DNA of 64,000 bases from Mycobacterium sp. 852002-51961_SCH5331710 (GCF_001665535.1 NZ_LZSQ01000044.1:1-64000), one strand, 5' to 3'. Counted from the first letter of the stretch, positions 20,201-28,600 are shown. Program-made: numbers and translations. Notes: generated by a model not told the origin, from the letters alone.

Positions 20201-20659
20201 CTTTCGTGTCTGTTGCTCGAAGCTGCCGCGCAGAACGTCCAGGCGCGACGTGCGAACCGCATCGGCCTCCCGCACCGCACCGATCGCGCGCATGACACGC
20301 TCGATCGTGTCCAACGCGCGGACCGCGTCATCGGGCGAGAAAGGCTTGAAGTGGGCGACATCGTTGCGCACGCTACGCAATTCGCCCACGAATCCCTGCT
20401 CGCCTCGTGATAGGTGATCGTTGAAGATGTACCCGAGCGAGGGCATCGGCTCGGTGATGATCCGGAACTGATCCTGTGGGTCGGTCCGCGAGTAGTCCTT
20501 GCCGCGAATGCCCTTCGCGGCGTCCTTGGCTGCGAGCAGAGCCGTCCAGTCCTCGCCCGCTGGCACATGCTTCGCGGTGACCTGCTCGATGTACGGATCT
20601 AGGACGTCGGAGAGGGACTGCAGCGCCGTGCGGACCACATCGATGTTGCTCTTCGCCAT
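17252..20659 (-). CDS. DUF499 ATPase with N-terminal Swt1-type HEPN domain
   Basis: The 1135-residue protein begins with a Swt1-like HEPN domain. The RNase-type R-x4-H motif RNDVAH sits at 98-103, preceded by FVGELRS. The DUF499 ATPase follows, with a P-loop TFGGGKTHS near 252-259 and a Walker B-like VVLIDEWVAYA. A helical C-terminal part and a Ser/Glu/Pro-rich linker lie before the final domain. DUF499 is a known anti-phage-associated family that usually pairs with a DUF1156 methylase, as here. HEPN domains with an intact RxxxxH motif often cut RNA. The ATG overlaps the DUF1156 stop (TGATG), so the two are translationally coupled. The RNase activity is inferred only from the motif. Confidence 0.9.
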   Translation of the reverse strand: MAKSNIDVVRTALQSLSDVLDPYIEQVTAKHVPAGEDWTALLAAKDAAKGIRGKDYSRTDPQDQFRIITEPMPSLGYIFNDHLSRGEQGFVGELRSVRNDVAHFKPFSPDDAVRALDTIERVMRAIGAVREADAVRTSRLDVLRGSFEQQTRKAVREAASLPGTPDAELPSWRDVLKPHPDVASGQYNNAEFAADLYSVAVQQNAAKEYQDPVEFFRRTYLTDGLKELLRRAVDRISGSESANPVINLQTTFGGGKTHSMLAVWHMFSGRELHEFPQSLQDLLAGENSGILGKPVHKAALVGNEIPPASPSQKPDGTAVHTLWGELAWQLGGAAGYAIVAEADQTGTNPGNLLRELFTTFGPAVVLIDEWVAYARQLPDTYDQDDPHARRVAAGLFETQFTFAMSLTLAAESVPGTLLLVSVPASEGRQVLSGEGKGRDELKASDLEVGGQRGHDALHRLDYVIRRVAYQWSPATRDESYEIVRRRLFVEPDAKAIATIATAARRFTDYYRHHPKEFPTGVAESEYESRIRAAYPIHPELLDRLYSDWSTLEKFQRTRGVLRLMSHVIHQLYARQDPSPLIMPGSIPLDAQPVRSEITQYVENAWDAIIQSEIDGDNAVARIVDAERPVLKDRSLALRTARTIFIDATPTLDAALKGKDRKSITLGVAMPGDVLGNIGSALDGLQEKSSHYYAEDGRFWYDTQPSLNRLAAERAAQLSIDIVHGEVTARLKRAFKGSTDVIADVVHPESSSDVDEADYLRLVVVPPQYTHNGKDKDSTASKWVHDMLRQRGNAPRSNVNTIVAVAADEKQWGTLESALRSYLAWNSIFDETGRLDLTQSAAAQAQSMLETANRTVDDRLAHTWIWGLHAVQDDPQAPFVVGQVRADGPEKNLTKRIGAKLASVDAAHSYIANRVVRLDIEEFLRARWTRGFISFNELWVYYCRYPYLHRLRDKSVLVRALEESLLDAAFVATGFALATGFDSATGEFGGLAVPLEDTEFGPFDEKTLVVRPDLAVEQRRREESKASESDTEPESTSTQDPPGTQKPPSTGPTRRTVTNATFSLRQVVDPSADMPGQLHTIAQEILEVLRNASPDVLDITLTVDAQKAEGFDENTVRAVTQNASDLGVADSGFKDL

Positions 20660-23508
20660 CAGCCCTCATTCTCGAAGTCGATTGCCGCTTGTACCGCTTC
20701 GGGCCCGTGCGCGCGGCCAGCAACCTCGGTTAAGTCCGTCCACGATCCGCCGATCATGTTGAACAGTCGCGCATCGCTGGTCCGGGAATTATTAGTCATC
20801 TCGTAGAGCCTGTATGCCAAACGCTGCACCGCTCCGAGGTCGATCTCAGGTCGCGCGGCCGCGGCAACCATGAGCTTCGCAGCTGGCTCCACGCCGCCGT
20901 CTTCGGCAGACAGTAATCGGCCTAGGTGGCACATGACTTCCCACACGGAGATACGATCATCTTTCGCGGGATCCCAAGATTTCGAAAGGTCCTCAGGAGC
21001 GATGAGTTGAACGACGCCCTCGCCCTGCTTCAATACTCCGGAGTCCGCGATGCCGCGAACCGACGTGTTGTACGACCGCGCTAGTACATCGGCATTTCCG
21101 AAATTCCCCTTGTCCCATCCGTACTGTTCGTACCACTTGAGGCAGAAGCGTGAGTCCGCATCAAGGTCGCCTTCGCCCTCGGCTAGTACTTCATCGAGGG
21201 CTTGATTGATCAGAGTGAGGGCCGCCTTGACAGTCATGTCAGTGCCATCGTTCTCGACTACACGCGTGTAGCTAGAGAACACCGCCATTCCGGGCCCGAT
21301 AGTCGCCTGGGTGAGGTCCACAGGAGCAATTGCCCCCTGGCGCAGCTTCTCGAGTGCCTCTGGAAGTTCTCGCCGTAGCGCCGCGAGGAATCCGCGGCGG
21401 GTGGTCTGCCCTGCCGTCTCATGGCGAGGACGAAGCACCAGAACAATAGACGAGGCGAGCGCGTTCCTGCCTACCGAGATCATTCGACCGCTACGTTCTG
21501 ACCGAACCGGCCAAGTGGCCGTGATGGCCCAGCCTTCTCGGATCATGCCTTCTAATATGGTTGCCCACCCGGTGCTGGTGACACCTTCCGTCGCGAGTTC
21601 GGACTGCTTGAACGCGTAATAGACAGTTATCGGATACTCGTCCGACGCTCCTGCTCGAGCCCTTGCGAAGACGCGTTCGAACCCCGCCTCGAAAAATTTC
21701 TCCGCGCCGTCGGTCCCACCGTGACGAAAAGGGTTCGCCACCAATTCCTCCGCCTTCGGGACGAGAATCGAGGCGAACAGAGATGGGTGGATTTCGCGCA
21801 AGGTACGCCGAAGCCAGACGTAAAAGAAGTCGGATAGATCTGAATACCCGATGTTGTCGTAATAGGGAGGGTCAGTTGAGACAACAAGATCAGTGTAGGC
21901 GCGACTTGCTGCATCAGCCTGGGTACATATCCCCGCGGGGCCCGTCCCCGGCAGGTGTTCGATTCCGGCGGCTACCCATTCGATATGAGAACCGAAGTTG
22001 CCGACGGAGTTTGAAAATGGGTTGATTTCAACGTAGTCCCAGGTCATTGCGATCGCGTGACGCGGAAACGTATTACGAACGCCCTCAATCTGCGATATCC
22101 AACTGCAGAACGAGGACGACCAGTCTGCCAGTTTGCTAATTGCCATCGCCAAGTACGTGACGACGGAGTCAGCGTAGGCTTCTGCGCCAACTCCACCGTC
22201 CGCTAGGCGTGCGCCCCGCGGGACGCCGGCGACCATAGCATCCTTCACGATCTGGTCGCGGGCCTCGCGCACAAGGTCGCTGAATGTCGACAGCGCCACC
22301 AACTGTCGGTTGGTGAAGAGGTCAACCCATTTGTCGAACCCGTAAATCTTAATTGTCTGAGTGTGGGCGGGACTCAGGCTGTGATCGGGCATCCTCTGTG
22401 GCGGCAAATCGGCTGGCGGAGATACGTCCGCGGCCAAGGTGTGCTCTGCCGAAGGGGCAACATAGACACGGCGGCGATTGCCTTCAGCAACAATTGCCAT
22501 CGGCTGCGAAGCCATCCGCTTTGCGCGGCCCTCTTCACGCACGTACTTAAGTTCGACGGCGGACTGACAAGCGGCGCAAACCGCACCCCGGCGGCTCACG
22601 GTCCCATCCGTCGATGCCGTCGGGCCCTTTGACTTATCGTGCCCGATCGTAAACTCGATACGCCGCCCGCTTGGTGCCTGAGCGTCGTCGACCACCTTCG
22701 GCACCACGTAAGCTTCCTTACCCTTTTTCTTGCCGAGCCACCACGACCGCACGAGTGGCATCTCGATCCCGCAGGCTGGGTTCGGGCAGGTGATCGTGCG
22801 CGCCCAGATCCAAGCGATCGTCGTGGCAGTAGTCTTCGAGCCGGTCTTTCCGGCAATAACTTGAGCGTCGGGATAAAGGTGCCCGACGCGGTCCTTGGCC
22901 TGGTCGCGAATCCACTTGCCGTAGCGCCTCACGTCCTCGGCAAGCCCGCTGGCACGCGGCCATTCTCCGATCCTGTCGTCTGCCGCAGCTGGGAACACCG
23001 GAGGGCGTCCAATGAACTTCGGTGGGATCTCGATCAGTGCCTTCGTCTTCAGTACTGGGACAGGATTAAGGTCACTGGCTTGTGCCTCGAGTCCGAGGCG
23101 CTGCGCCTCGAGCGGGATTGTGCCGCCTCCGGCGAAGGGATCGAGAATTACTGGAGGCCGCCCAGCTGTCGACTTGATAATCTCCAGCCTGGCCTCCGCC
23201 AGCACGGCTTCGTCGTTGATGCTCTCCCACTTGACCAAACGTCGCATAATCGTGTGCAGTCGCTCACGCTCCGCCTTCTGCTCCTCCTTAGTAAGCAGTG
23301 GGTTTGAGGACGGGTCGTCGACGATTTGTGCGAAGAGCATGGCGCGGACGGCCGCAAGGGGCCGAGGTGCCCACCAGAGATGCATCGTCGCCGGGTGGCC
23401 TTTACGCGGAACCGACTTCTCATGAGCTGAGGCGGCATTGATGTCCTCCAGGGGAATCGACACCTCGATCAGCTTCTTGCGAATCGGAGCGTCGGGTGTC
23501 GTCGTCAT
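20659..23508 (-). CDS. DUF1156 DNA methyltransferase (adenine-specific type, Zn-ribbon insert)
   Basis: The 949-residue protein opens with the DUF1156 signature (RKKLIEVSIPLEDINAAS, then MHLWWAPRPLAAVRA). It has SAM-binding motif I (ILDPFAGGGTIPLEA near 121) and the amino-methyltransferase motif IV DPPYYDNIGYSDL near 544. Between them lies a zinc-ribbon insertion with CPNPACG near 239 and CAACQ near 312. The DPPY motif marks an amino-directed, probably N6-adenine, DNA methylase. It is the first gene of the operon DUF1156-DUF499-GHKL-DUF4420-Z1; 149 bases without a gene separate it from the divergent vsr/C5-methyltransferase pair. Its presumed role is marking self DNA for the operon; target site unknown. 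Confidence 0.9.
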   Translation of the reverse strand: MTTTPDAPIRKKLIEVSIPLEDINAASAHEKSVPRKGHPATMHLWWAPRPLAAVRAMLFAQIVDDPSSNPLLTKEEQKAERERLHTIMRRLVKWESINDEAVLAEARLEIIKSTAGRPPVILDPFAGGGTIPLEAQRLGLEAQASDLNPVPVLKTKALIEIPPKFIGRPPVFPAAADDRIGEWPRASGLAEDVRRYGKWIRDQAKDRVGHLYPDAQVIAGKTGSKTTATTIAWIWARTITCPNPACGIEMPLVRSWWLGKKKGKEAYVVPKVVDDAQAPSGRRIEFTIGHDKSKGPTASTDGTVSRRGAVCAACQSAVELKYVREEGRAKRMASQPMAIVAEGNRRRVYVAPSAEHTLAADVSPPADLPPQRMPDHSLSPAHTQTIKIYGFDKWVDLFTNRQLVALSTFSDLVREARDQIVKDAMVAGVPRGARLADGGVGAEAYADSVVTYLAMAISKLADWSSSFCSWISQIEGVRNTFPRHAIAMTWDYVEINPFSNSVGNFGSHIEWVAAGIEHLPGTGPAGICTQADAASRAYTDLVVSTDPPYYDNIGYSDLSDFFYVWLRRTLREIHPSLFASILVPKAEELVANPFRHGGTDGAEKFFEAGFERVFARARAGASDEYPITVYYAFKQSELATEGVTSTGWATILEGMIREGWAITATWPVRSERSGRMISVGRNALASSIVLVLRPRHETAGQTTRRGFLAALRRELPEALEKLRQGAIAPVDLTQATIGPGMAVFSSYTRVVENDGTDMTVKAALTLINQALDEVLAEGEGDLDADSRFCLKWYEQYGWDKGNFGNADVLARSYNTSVRGIADSGVLKQGEGVVQLIAPEDLSKSWDPAKDDRISVWEVMCHLGRLLSAEDGGVEPAAKLMVAAAARPEIDLGAVQRLAYRLYEMTNNSRTSDARLFNMIGGSWTDLTEVAGRAHGPEAVQAAIDFENEG

Positions 23509-23657
23509 ACGCTAAGAACTCCAGGGGCTCGTTTGCTCCGATGCTAGCGGCCGGACCCGACAGCTACATGGAGGTCAGGAATAAGGAAGCCTGGATGCAC
23601 GGCGACATCGCGCAATTATCGAAGCGGCTTCGGGAGCAGCGCCCGACGCGGTGTCGT

Positions 23658-24137
23658 TTACCCCGTTCGATCCGAACCCGATGCATCGGCGTCAGAGGCG
23701 GCTGCGCAAAGCCTGCTGGCTCGGACGATGCGTTCAATGTCGGTGGCCGCGTGTTCTATGGCCTCATGCTCCCAAACTCGGAGCACAGTCCATCCGGAGG
23801 AGCGCAGATGAGCATCTGTCTCGCGATCCCGCTCGATATTTCGGGCGAGTTTGGCCGTCCACCACGCGCCGTTGGAGGCCGGCGCGGTCTTGTGGTCGGG
23901 ACAGCCGTGCCAGAAGCACCCGTCGACGAACACCGCGACTCTGGCGCGAGTAAACAGAAGGTCCGCGCGTCGGCGCGGCAGTCCGGGAAGCGCCGCGTCG
24001 ACTCGGTACCGCAGACCTCGTCGATGGAGCTCGCGTCGGAGGAGCATTTCGGGTTCGGTATCACGAGTTCGTTGACGGGACATGCGTCGGGATGTAGCGA
24101 CAGCAACGGCTTTAGAGGAAACCGCCGAGATCGTCAT
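23658..24137 (-). CDS. vsr: Vsr-type very short patch repair endonuclease
   Basis: A 159-residue protein with the complete Vsr core: MSRQRTRDTEPEMLLRREL, HRRGLRYRVD, the catalytic RADLLFTRARVAVFVDGC segment with its Asp, and FWHGCPDH carrying the zinc/active-site His and Cys, followed by WTAKLARNIERD. Vsr enzymes nick at T:G mismatches produced when 5-methylcytosine deaminates. GGGAGG sits 7 bases before the ATG at 24135-24137, so the start is chosen there although an internal ATG gives the more family-typical MSRQR start. It is divergent from the C5-methyltransferase at 24174, with only 36 bases between them, the classic vsr-MTase pairing. It may equally be read as part of a MORC restriction gene set. 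Confidence 0.92.
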   Translation of the reverse strand: MTISAVSSKAVAVATSRRMSRQRTRDTEPEMLLRRELHRRGLRYRVDAALPGLPRRRADLLFTRARVAVFVDGCFWHGCPDHKTAPASNGAWWTAKLARNIERDRETDAHLRSSGWTVLRVWEHEAIEHAATDIERIVRASRLCAAASDADASGSDRTG

Positions 24138-24173
24138 GGCATGTCCTCCCAGTGCCGGCTAATCTGACGTACC

Positions 24174-25340
24174 ATGCCGACTTCCTCGACCCTAGCGGAC
24201 TCCGCGCCAGCGCTGTCGACGTCACGGAAACGGGTCGCGAAGATCACGACGTTGGATCTGTTCGCAGGGGCGGGGGGGTTGTCGGAAGGGCTTAATACTG
24301 CTGCCGGCAGGAGATTCAAGCCCCTTCGGGCAGTGGAGTGGGAGCTTACCGCTGCCGCTACTTACACCCTCAATCACGGCGGACGCCTCCGCGAAGGAAG
24401 GGTCGAAGGCGGACCCGTGTTCGCCGGCGCGATCGAAGACTGGCTCGCCGAAGATGCCGTCCCACAGGTTGACGTGGTCGTTGGGGGGCCACCATGTCAA
24501 GGCTTCTCGACACTCAACCGCGATGGCGTCGGCGCGCACAGGAACGAGCTCTGGCGCATGTATGCGCAGACTGTTCAGAAGGCAGCGCCGAAGTACTTCG
24601 TGTTGGAGAACGTTCCTGCCTTCCTGAAGTCCAACCAGTGGGGTGTGTTCCGGGAGGCGCTCGAAGACGGGATCCTCAAGGACTATGAGATTGATTTCGA
24701 TGTCCTGAACGCAGCGGATTTCGGCGCGTTCCAGGCGCGCAAACGAGTGATCGTTATTGGCCACCACAAAGATGTCGCATCGCTCGGCTTGCCCGAGCCG
24801 AGCGATGCAGGTAAGCACCGCTCTCTCGCAGAGGCGCTTCATGGCGTGCCTCGTGCCGTCGATCGAATCGGTATTCCGGACGGCACAATCGAGTTCCGAG
24901 GGGAGGAGTTGCCGGGGGTCTTCTTCACGCGCGACCTCCACTTCGGACGCTTCTACACACAGCTGTCGCTCGATCGATTCAAAGCAATTTCACGCAATGG
25001 CGGCAGCCGAGCAGAATTACCGAACCATCTGAAGCCTGATTGCTGGCTGAAGCACAGCAGAGGAACCGGTGATGTCATGGGCCGGCTGAGTTGGGAGAAG
25101 CCATCAGTGACCATTCGCACCGAGTTCTTCAAGCCGGAGAAGGGTCGCTACATACATCCGGATCAAGACCGCGTCATTACGCACTATGAGGCCGCCCTTA
25201 TCCAGGGGTTTCCGGAGGACTATCGGTGGGTCGGGACACGCGAGGAGATTGCACGCCAGATCGGCAACGCCGTTCCGATTCCTCTTGGCAAGGCAATCGG
25301 GCGATTGTTAATAGGCGCATTCGAGAGATCGTCAGGCTGA
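24174..25340 (+). CDS. dcm: C5-cytosine DNA methyltransferase (Dcm family)
   Basis: A 388-residue enzyme with motif I LDLFAGAGGLSEGL near 28, the catalytic motif IV GGPPCQGFSTL near 106 with its Pro-Cys-Gln nucleophile, motif VI LENVPAF near 145, the VIII-like VTIRTEFF and motif X RQIGNAVPIPLG. It transfers methyl from SAM to cytosine C5 in a sequence-specific site that cannot be read from the sequence. The variable target-recognition region lies between about residues 210 and 300. vsr diverges on one side and an OLD-like nuclease gene starts about 30 bases downstream, in the same direction. The resulting 5mC matters for the modification-dependent nuclease 2 kb away at 27263-28588. Confidence 0.95.
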   Translation: MPTSSTLADSAPALSTSRKRVAKITTLDLFAGAGGLSEGLNTAAGRRFKPLRAVEWELTAAATYTLNHGGRLREGRVEGGPVFAGAIEDWLAEDAVPQVDVVVGGPPCQGFSTLNRDGVGAHRNELWRMYAQTVQKAAPKYFVLENVPAFLKSNQWGVFREALEDGILKDYEIDFDVLNAADFGAFQARKRVIVIGHHKDVASLGLPEPSDAGKHRSLAEALHGVPRAVDRIGIPDGTIEFRGEELPGVFFTRDLHFGRFYTQLSLDRFKAISRNGGSRAELPNHLKPDCWLKHSRGTGDVMGRLSWEKPSVTIRTEFFKPEKGRYIHPDQDRVITHYEAALIQGFPEDYRWVGTREEIARQIGNAVPIPLGKAIGRLLIGAFERSSG

Positions 25341-25370
25341 CAATGTACGCCGATTGGACGGCTTAACTTG

Positions 25371-27218
25371 GTGACTGGCATACGCGATAAAATTGCAAAT
25401 AAGTTTGAAAATTCTGAGGGCTTCCTGCCGTACATTGAAGAAATTCGATTCCCAATGTATAAATCCTTGTTGGATGGATTGACCGTGCAATTGAACTGGC
25501 CAATCGTCGCGCTCGTGGGGCCCAATGGCACGAATAAATCTTCTGTACTTCAGGCCATTTCTGCGGCTCCGGAGGGACGTAGTCTCGCCGAGTTCTGGTT
25601 CTCGACCGAGGTAGATGATATCGATCAAGGGCCGCGTGCAGGGGCTACTCACCGCTTCATCTATAAGTACCGATTCGAGCGTGATGGTCCACTCGCTGAG
25701 TGTCGAAAATACCGTGGATCAAAGAAATACCGGTCGGCAGATGTCCCCGCTCAGCTTAGAGGAAAGCGCGATCCCGACTACTGGGAGCCGACGAAAAGGG
25801 TCGAATCTGACGGTATGGCAGAGATTCCGGCCTCAGGCTATGACGATCGACTCTCGAAAAATCGAGACCGTTGGAATCAGATTCAGAAGAATGTTCTATA
25901 CCTTGATTTTAGGAGCGAACTAAGCGCTTTCGATAAGTTTATACACCACCAGGCATTCAATCACTGGACTCCAGATGCGACCCAGAAGCGATACAAGGCT
26001 GTGCTTTGGTCCAGATGGATCGCGCGTGCGCTTTCGGACAAGTCACTGCCGAAGGCCCAGCGGAAGAAATTGATTAAGCCGGTGCGCTTTATGGCTGCGG
26101 CCGATATAACCGCTATCTCAACAATTCTAGGGAAGCCGATCGACAAAGTTGCAATTGTTGAACATCGGTTTTTTGGTCCTACCGGATACACCGTCCGACT
26201 GCATCTCGAGGGAGCGGGGGCGACGTACTCTGAAGCACACGCCGGCAGCGGCGAGTACGCGGTCGTTCGTCTCGTCGACGCGATAAGACGTGCGCAGGCG
26301 AGATCTCTGATTCTTCTTGACGAGCCGGAGGTCTCGCTTCACCCCGGTGCCCAGATTGAACTAATGAAGTTCGTCGAGCGCGAGGTCCTTGAGCACGGGC
26401 ATCAGGTCGTAATATCAACGCACTCGCCATCTTTGGCAGAACGCTTGCCTGACGAAGCAATCAAGGTCTTCGGCTTCGACAACAGTCGACAGCGAGTCGT
26501 CCTGGTTGCTGACGGGTGTTCACCAACGGAGGCGTTCGCCCACCTTGGTCAGACAACAGCGGGTCCGACCCGGCCTCGTCTGATCGTAGAAGATGAGCTC
26601 GCCGCGGAGATTGTCCGAGCTTCGCTTCGCCGCCATGCGCCCACAAAGTTCGACACACTCGACGTGGTTCCGTTTCCTGGCGGTGCTGATGGAATCGTGC
26701 AGAACGTGCTCCCGACCTTCGCCGTTAGTCTCGTCGAGAAGTGCGGCATCCTGCTCGACGGAGATCAGCAGCCTGCGACGGCAGATCCGACACGCAATAT
26801 TGGGCCGGCGGCAGATGCGGCGAGGGCGCAGTCGGACACTGACGCTCTGACGCAGCTGTGGTTCGAGCAATTCCATAAGACGCGGCCGAATCTCTACTCG
26901 GATTCGGGGGGAGGTCGAGACGCAGAAATCCTTCATGCGTGTATCGGATGGGCCAACTTACATCTGGGTTTTCTCCCGGGCCGTGCTCCGGAGGAAGCCC
27001 TCGCCCTGGAGGTTGATCCGAGCGCTACGAAACCACCTGGCGGATGGAAGTCATTCTGGGAGGGCAAAGTTCGAGACAAGTACCACCTCACGGACCACGA
27101 AACAGTAACGTCCAAACAAATTCTTGAGTTCCAGAGTGCGCAGTTGGCGGATCTCGCCGCCGACTGCGACCTTTTGCGCAACGTGCATGCGACAGTCGCG
27201 CGAATCATCAACTGGTGA
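25371..27218 (+). CDS. OLD-like ATPase-Toprim nuclease
   Basis: A protein of about 615 residues. The N-terminal ABC-type ATPase has a P-loop ALVGPNGTNKSSVLQAIS near 50, where the usual Gly before Lys is Asn. The Walker B is LILLDEPEVSLHP near 314, and the H-loop is QVVISTHSPSLAERL. The C-terminal half has Toprim-type acidic motifs: LIVEDELAAEIV near 404 and GILLDGDQQ near 462. This order matches OLD-family nucleases, seen in Gabija GajA, PARIS AriA and phage P2 Old. The start is GTG 25371 or the adjacent TTG 25368; neither has a good ribosome binding site. Codons in the first 1 kb are visibly more AT-rich than in the neighbours, suggesting a separate origin. No UvrD-like GajB lies immediately beside it. 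Confidence 0.85.
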   Translation: MTGIRDKIANKFENSEGFLPYIEEIRFPMYKSLLDGLTVQLNWPIVALVGPNGTNKSSVLQAISAAPEGRSLAEFWFSTEVDDIDQGPRAGATHRFIYKYRFERDGPLAECRKYRGSKKYRSADVPAQLRGKRDPDYWEPTKRVESDGMAEIPASGYDDRLSKNRDRWNQIQKNVLYLDFRSELSAFDKFIHHQAFNHWTPDATQKRYKAVLWSRWIARALSDKSLPKAQRKKLIKPVRFMAAADITAISTILGKPIDKVAIVEHRFFGPTGYTVRLHLEGAGATYSEAHAGSGEYAVVRLVDAIRRAQARSLILLDEPEVSLHPGAQIELMKFVEREVLEHGHQVVISTHSPSLAERLPDEAIKVFGFDNSRQRVVLVADGCSPTEAFAHLGQTTAGPTRPRLIVEDELAAEIVRASLRRHAPTKFDTLDVVPFPGGADGIVQNVLPTFAVSLVEKCGILLDGDQQPATADPTRNIGPAADAARAQSDTDALTQLWFEQFHKTRPNLYSDSGGGRDAEILHACIGWANLHLGFLPGRAPEEALALEVDPSATKPPGGWKSFWEGKVRDKYHLTDHETVTSKQILEFQSAQLADLAADCDLLRNVHATVARIINW

Positions 27219-27262
27219 TCGCCGTTTGTAAGAGTAGCGCCCTGATGGCGCGCTCGTCGCTC

Positions 27263-28588
27263 TCATATCGACAGGATTTCCTCCGGCCGCCGAAAGCTAA
27301 TTGACGACTCGTAGTCACTGGCGGTGGTCGTCAATAATGTTGCGAGATCGCCTCCGTGGCTGTCCATCGCCATGCGGCGCACGCTGTCTGCCAGCGTTCG
27401 CCCATCGATCAGGACTATTGGATACTGGTCGTCATACATCTCAATCTGTGCCGACCTGCTGAACACGCCCGTCGTGACATACACGCCGACCCAACCGCGA
27501 CGCAGGCGGGCGACGATGCGAGCAAGTTGTTCCGCGCTGATGCTCGTCGAAAGCAATACGCATTTTGCTTGTCCGAGAACGACAAGCGATGTCATGGCAT
27601 GTCCGACTCCCACATCGAGCCGGCCAACGAAGTCAGCCCCGCCGTCGCCACCCCCTCGGGTGATCCATCCCTCTCGGTAGCGTGTTCCGCCGCGCCCCAA
27701 CACGTCGGCGGCCACCTTAGACGCAAGCAGCTCGAACGCGTGCTTGCTTTGGTCGTAGAACGTATAGATCTGTTTAAGTACTTTCTCATCAGCGGAGCCC
27801 ACAGTCGGTTGTTGGTCGGTCCTCGAGAGCAGACGCGAACTAAGTACTTGTCGGCGCAATCGAGGCAGGGCTGTATTGCCGTACTCGACCCAGTTTCGCC
27901 AAGCCTTGGGTGCATGACGCGGCGTTTCGCCCAGAGGTACGTCCGGGTTTCGTCGATCGTCGATCCAACGCCAGTCGACGAACTCACTCTCGGCGTCGGC
28001 CTTCAGGACCGCAAGATCAAAAACGTAGTTTGCGAAGCTCATGTTGCTCTTCGGATCTCGCTGCACAATTATCTCCACACGCTCGATAACAGCGACTCCG
28101 CAGAACTCGACGTATCCCTTTGCGACGCCACCCTCAGTGACACCACGGAAAACTGCGATCGGCGGTGCGAGCATACGTTCGTCGGCCGTCTTTGCCTGGT
28201 GCAGGAGCGCTGCGTCGAAAAGTGCCTTATTGCCCACGCTGCTTCCGACTACGCCGGGCGTTGACCGCTTGTGATCGCCGAAGTAGCGAACATAGCCGTG
28301 ATCCAGTTCGAACACATCGTGCCACGGCGTGATCTCGCCGCCGGCCTTGGCTGGGCTGGATCGCAGCGCAATTACGGGTCTTCGGGTGCCTCCCTCGGCC
28401 CTTACCATCCGCGCGCGGTTGATCCCGGACTCCAGTTGGAGTTGCGTACCTTTGGGGTCAACAGTCGCGTAGTAATAGTTCGGGAAGCCGTCGATGAAGG
28501 GTTCTTCTTCTGCGGGTTCTTGCGGGTAGCGATACACCTGTGTGATGCGCATCGTCCTGGCAGTGCTGTCGCTTTTTGGCTGAAGCAT
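27263..28588 (-). CDS. Modification-dependent restriction endonuclease (AspBHI/Mrr-like)
   Basis: The 441-residue protein has an N-terminal domain resembling the SRA-like recognition domain of AspBHI-type enzymes (PVIALRSSPAKAGGEITPWHD, then VRYFGDHKRS). A C-terminal Mrr-like nuclease domain starts at FELLASKVAADVL and holds GGGDGGADFVGRL near 316 and VVLGQAKC near 338, the D...QxK catalytic motif. AspBHI-family enzymes bind 5-methylcytosine in a short context and cut nearby. GAAGGAC lies about 9 bases before the ATG. The gene follows the AddA-like gene after 12 bases and is likely the last cistron of that operon; it is convergent with the OLD-like gene (44 bases apart). Assignment of the N-domain is by recall and less certain than the nuclease. 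Confidence 0.78.
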   Translation of the reverse strand: MLQPKSDSTARTMRITQVYRYPQEPAEEEPFIDGFPNYYYATVDPKGTQLQLESGINRARMVRAEGGTRRPVIALRSSPAKAGGEITPWHDVFELDHGYVRYFGDHKRSTPGVVGSSVGNKALFDAALLHQAKTADERMLAPPIAVFRGVTEGGVAKGYVEFCGVAVIERVEIIVQRDPKSNMSFANYVFDLAVLKADAESEFVDWRWIDDRRNPDVPLGETPRHAPKAWRNWVEYGNTALPRLRRQVLSSRLLSRTDQQPTVGSADEKVLKQIYTFYDQSKHAFELLASKVAADVLGRGGTRYREGWITRGGGDGGADFVGRLDVGVGHAMTSLVVLGQAKCVLLSTSISAEQLARIVARLRRGWVGVYVTTGVFSRSAQIEMYDDQYPIVLIDGRTLADSVRRMAMDSHGGDLATLLTTTASDYESSISFRRPEEILSI

Positions 28589-28600
28589 CGTCGTTGTCCT

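Noticed and set aside
11654..23508. BREX or DISARM as the identity of the minus-strand operon
   Set aside because: No PglZ-like phosphatase, Lon-like protease, BrxC-type ATPase or DrmA/DrmB-like genes are present, although methylase plus ATPase could suggest them.
27219..27262. Rho-independent terminator between the convergent OLD-like and restriction genes
   Set aside because: GCGCC-CTGAT-GGCGC gives only a five-base stem and no T-run, too weak to call.
27356..28264. 302-codon plus-strand frame opposite the AspBHI/Mrr-like gene
   Set aside because: Shadow of a well-supported minus-strand nuclease with catalytic motifs.
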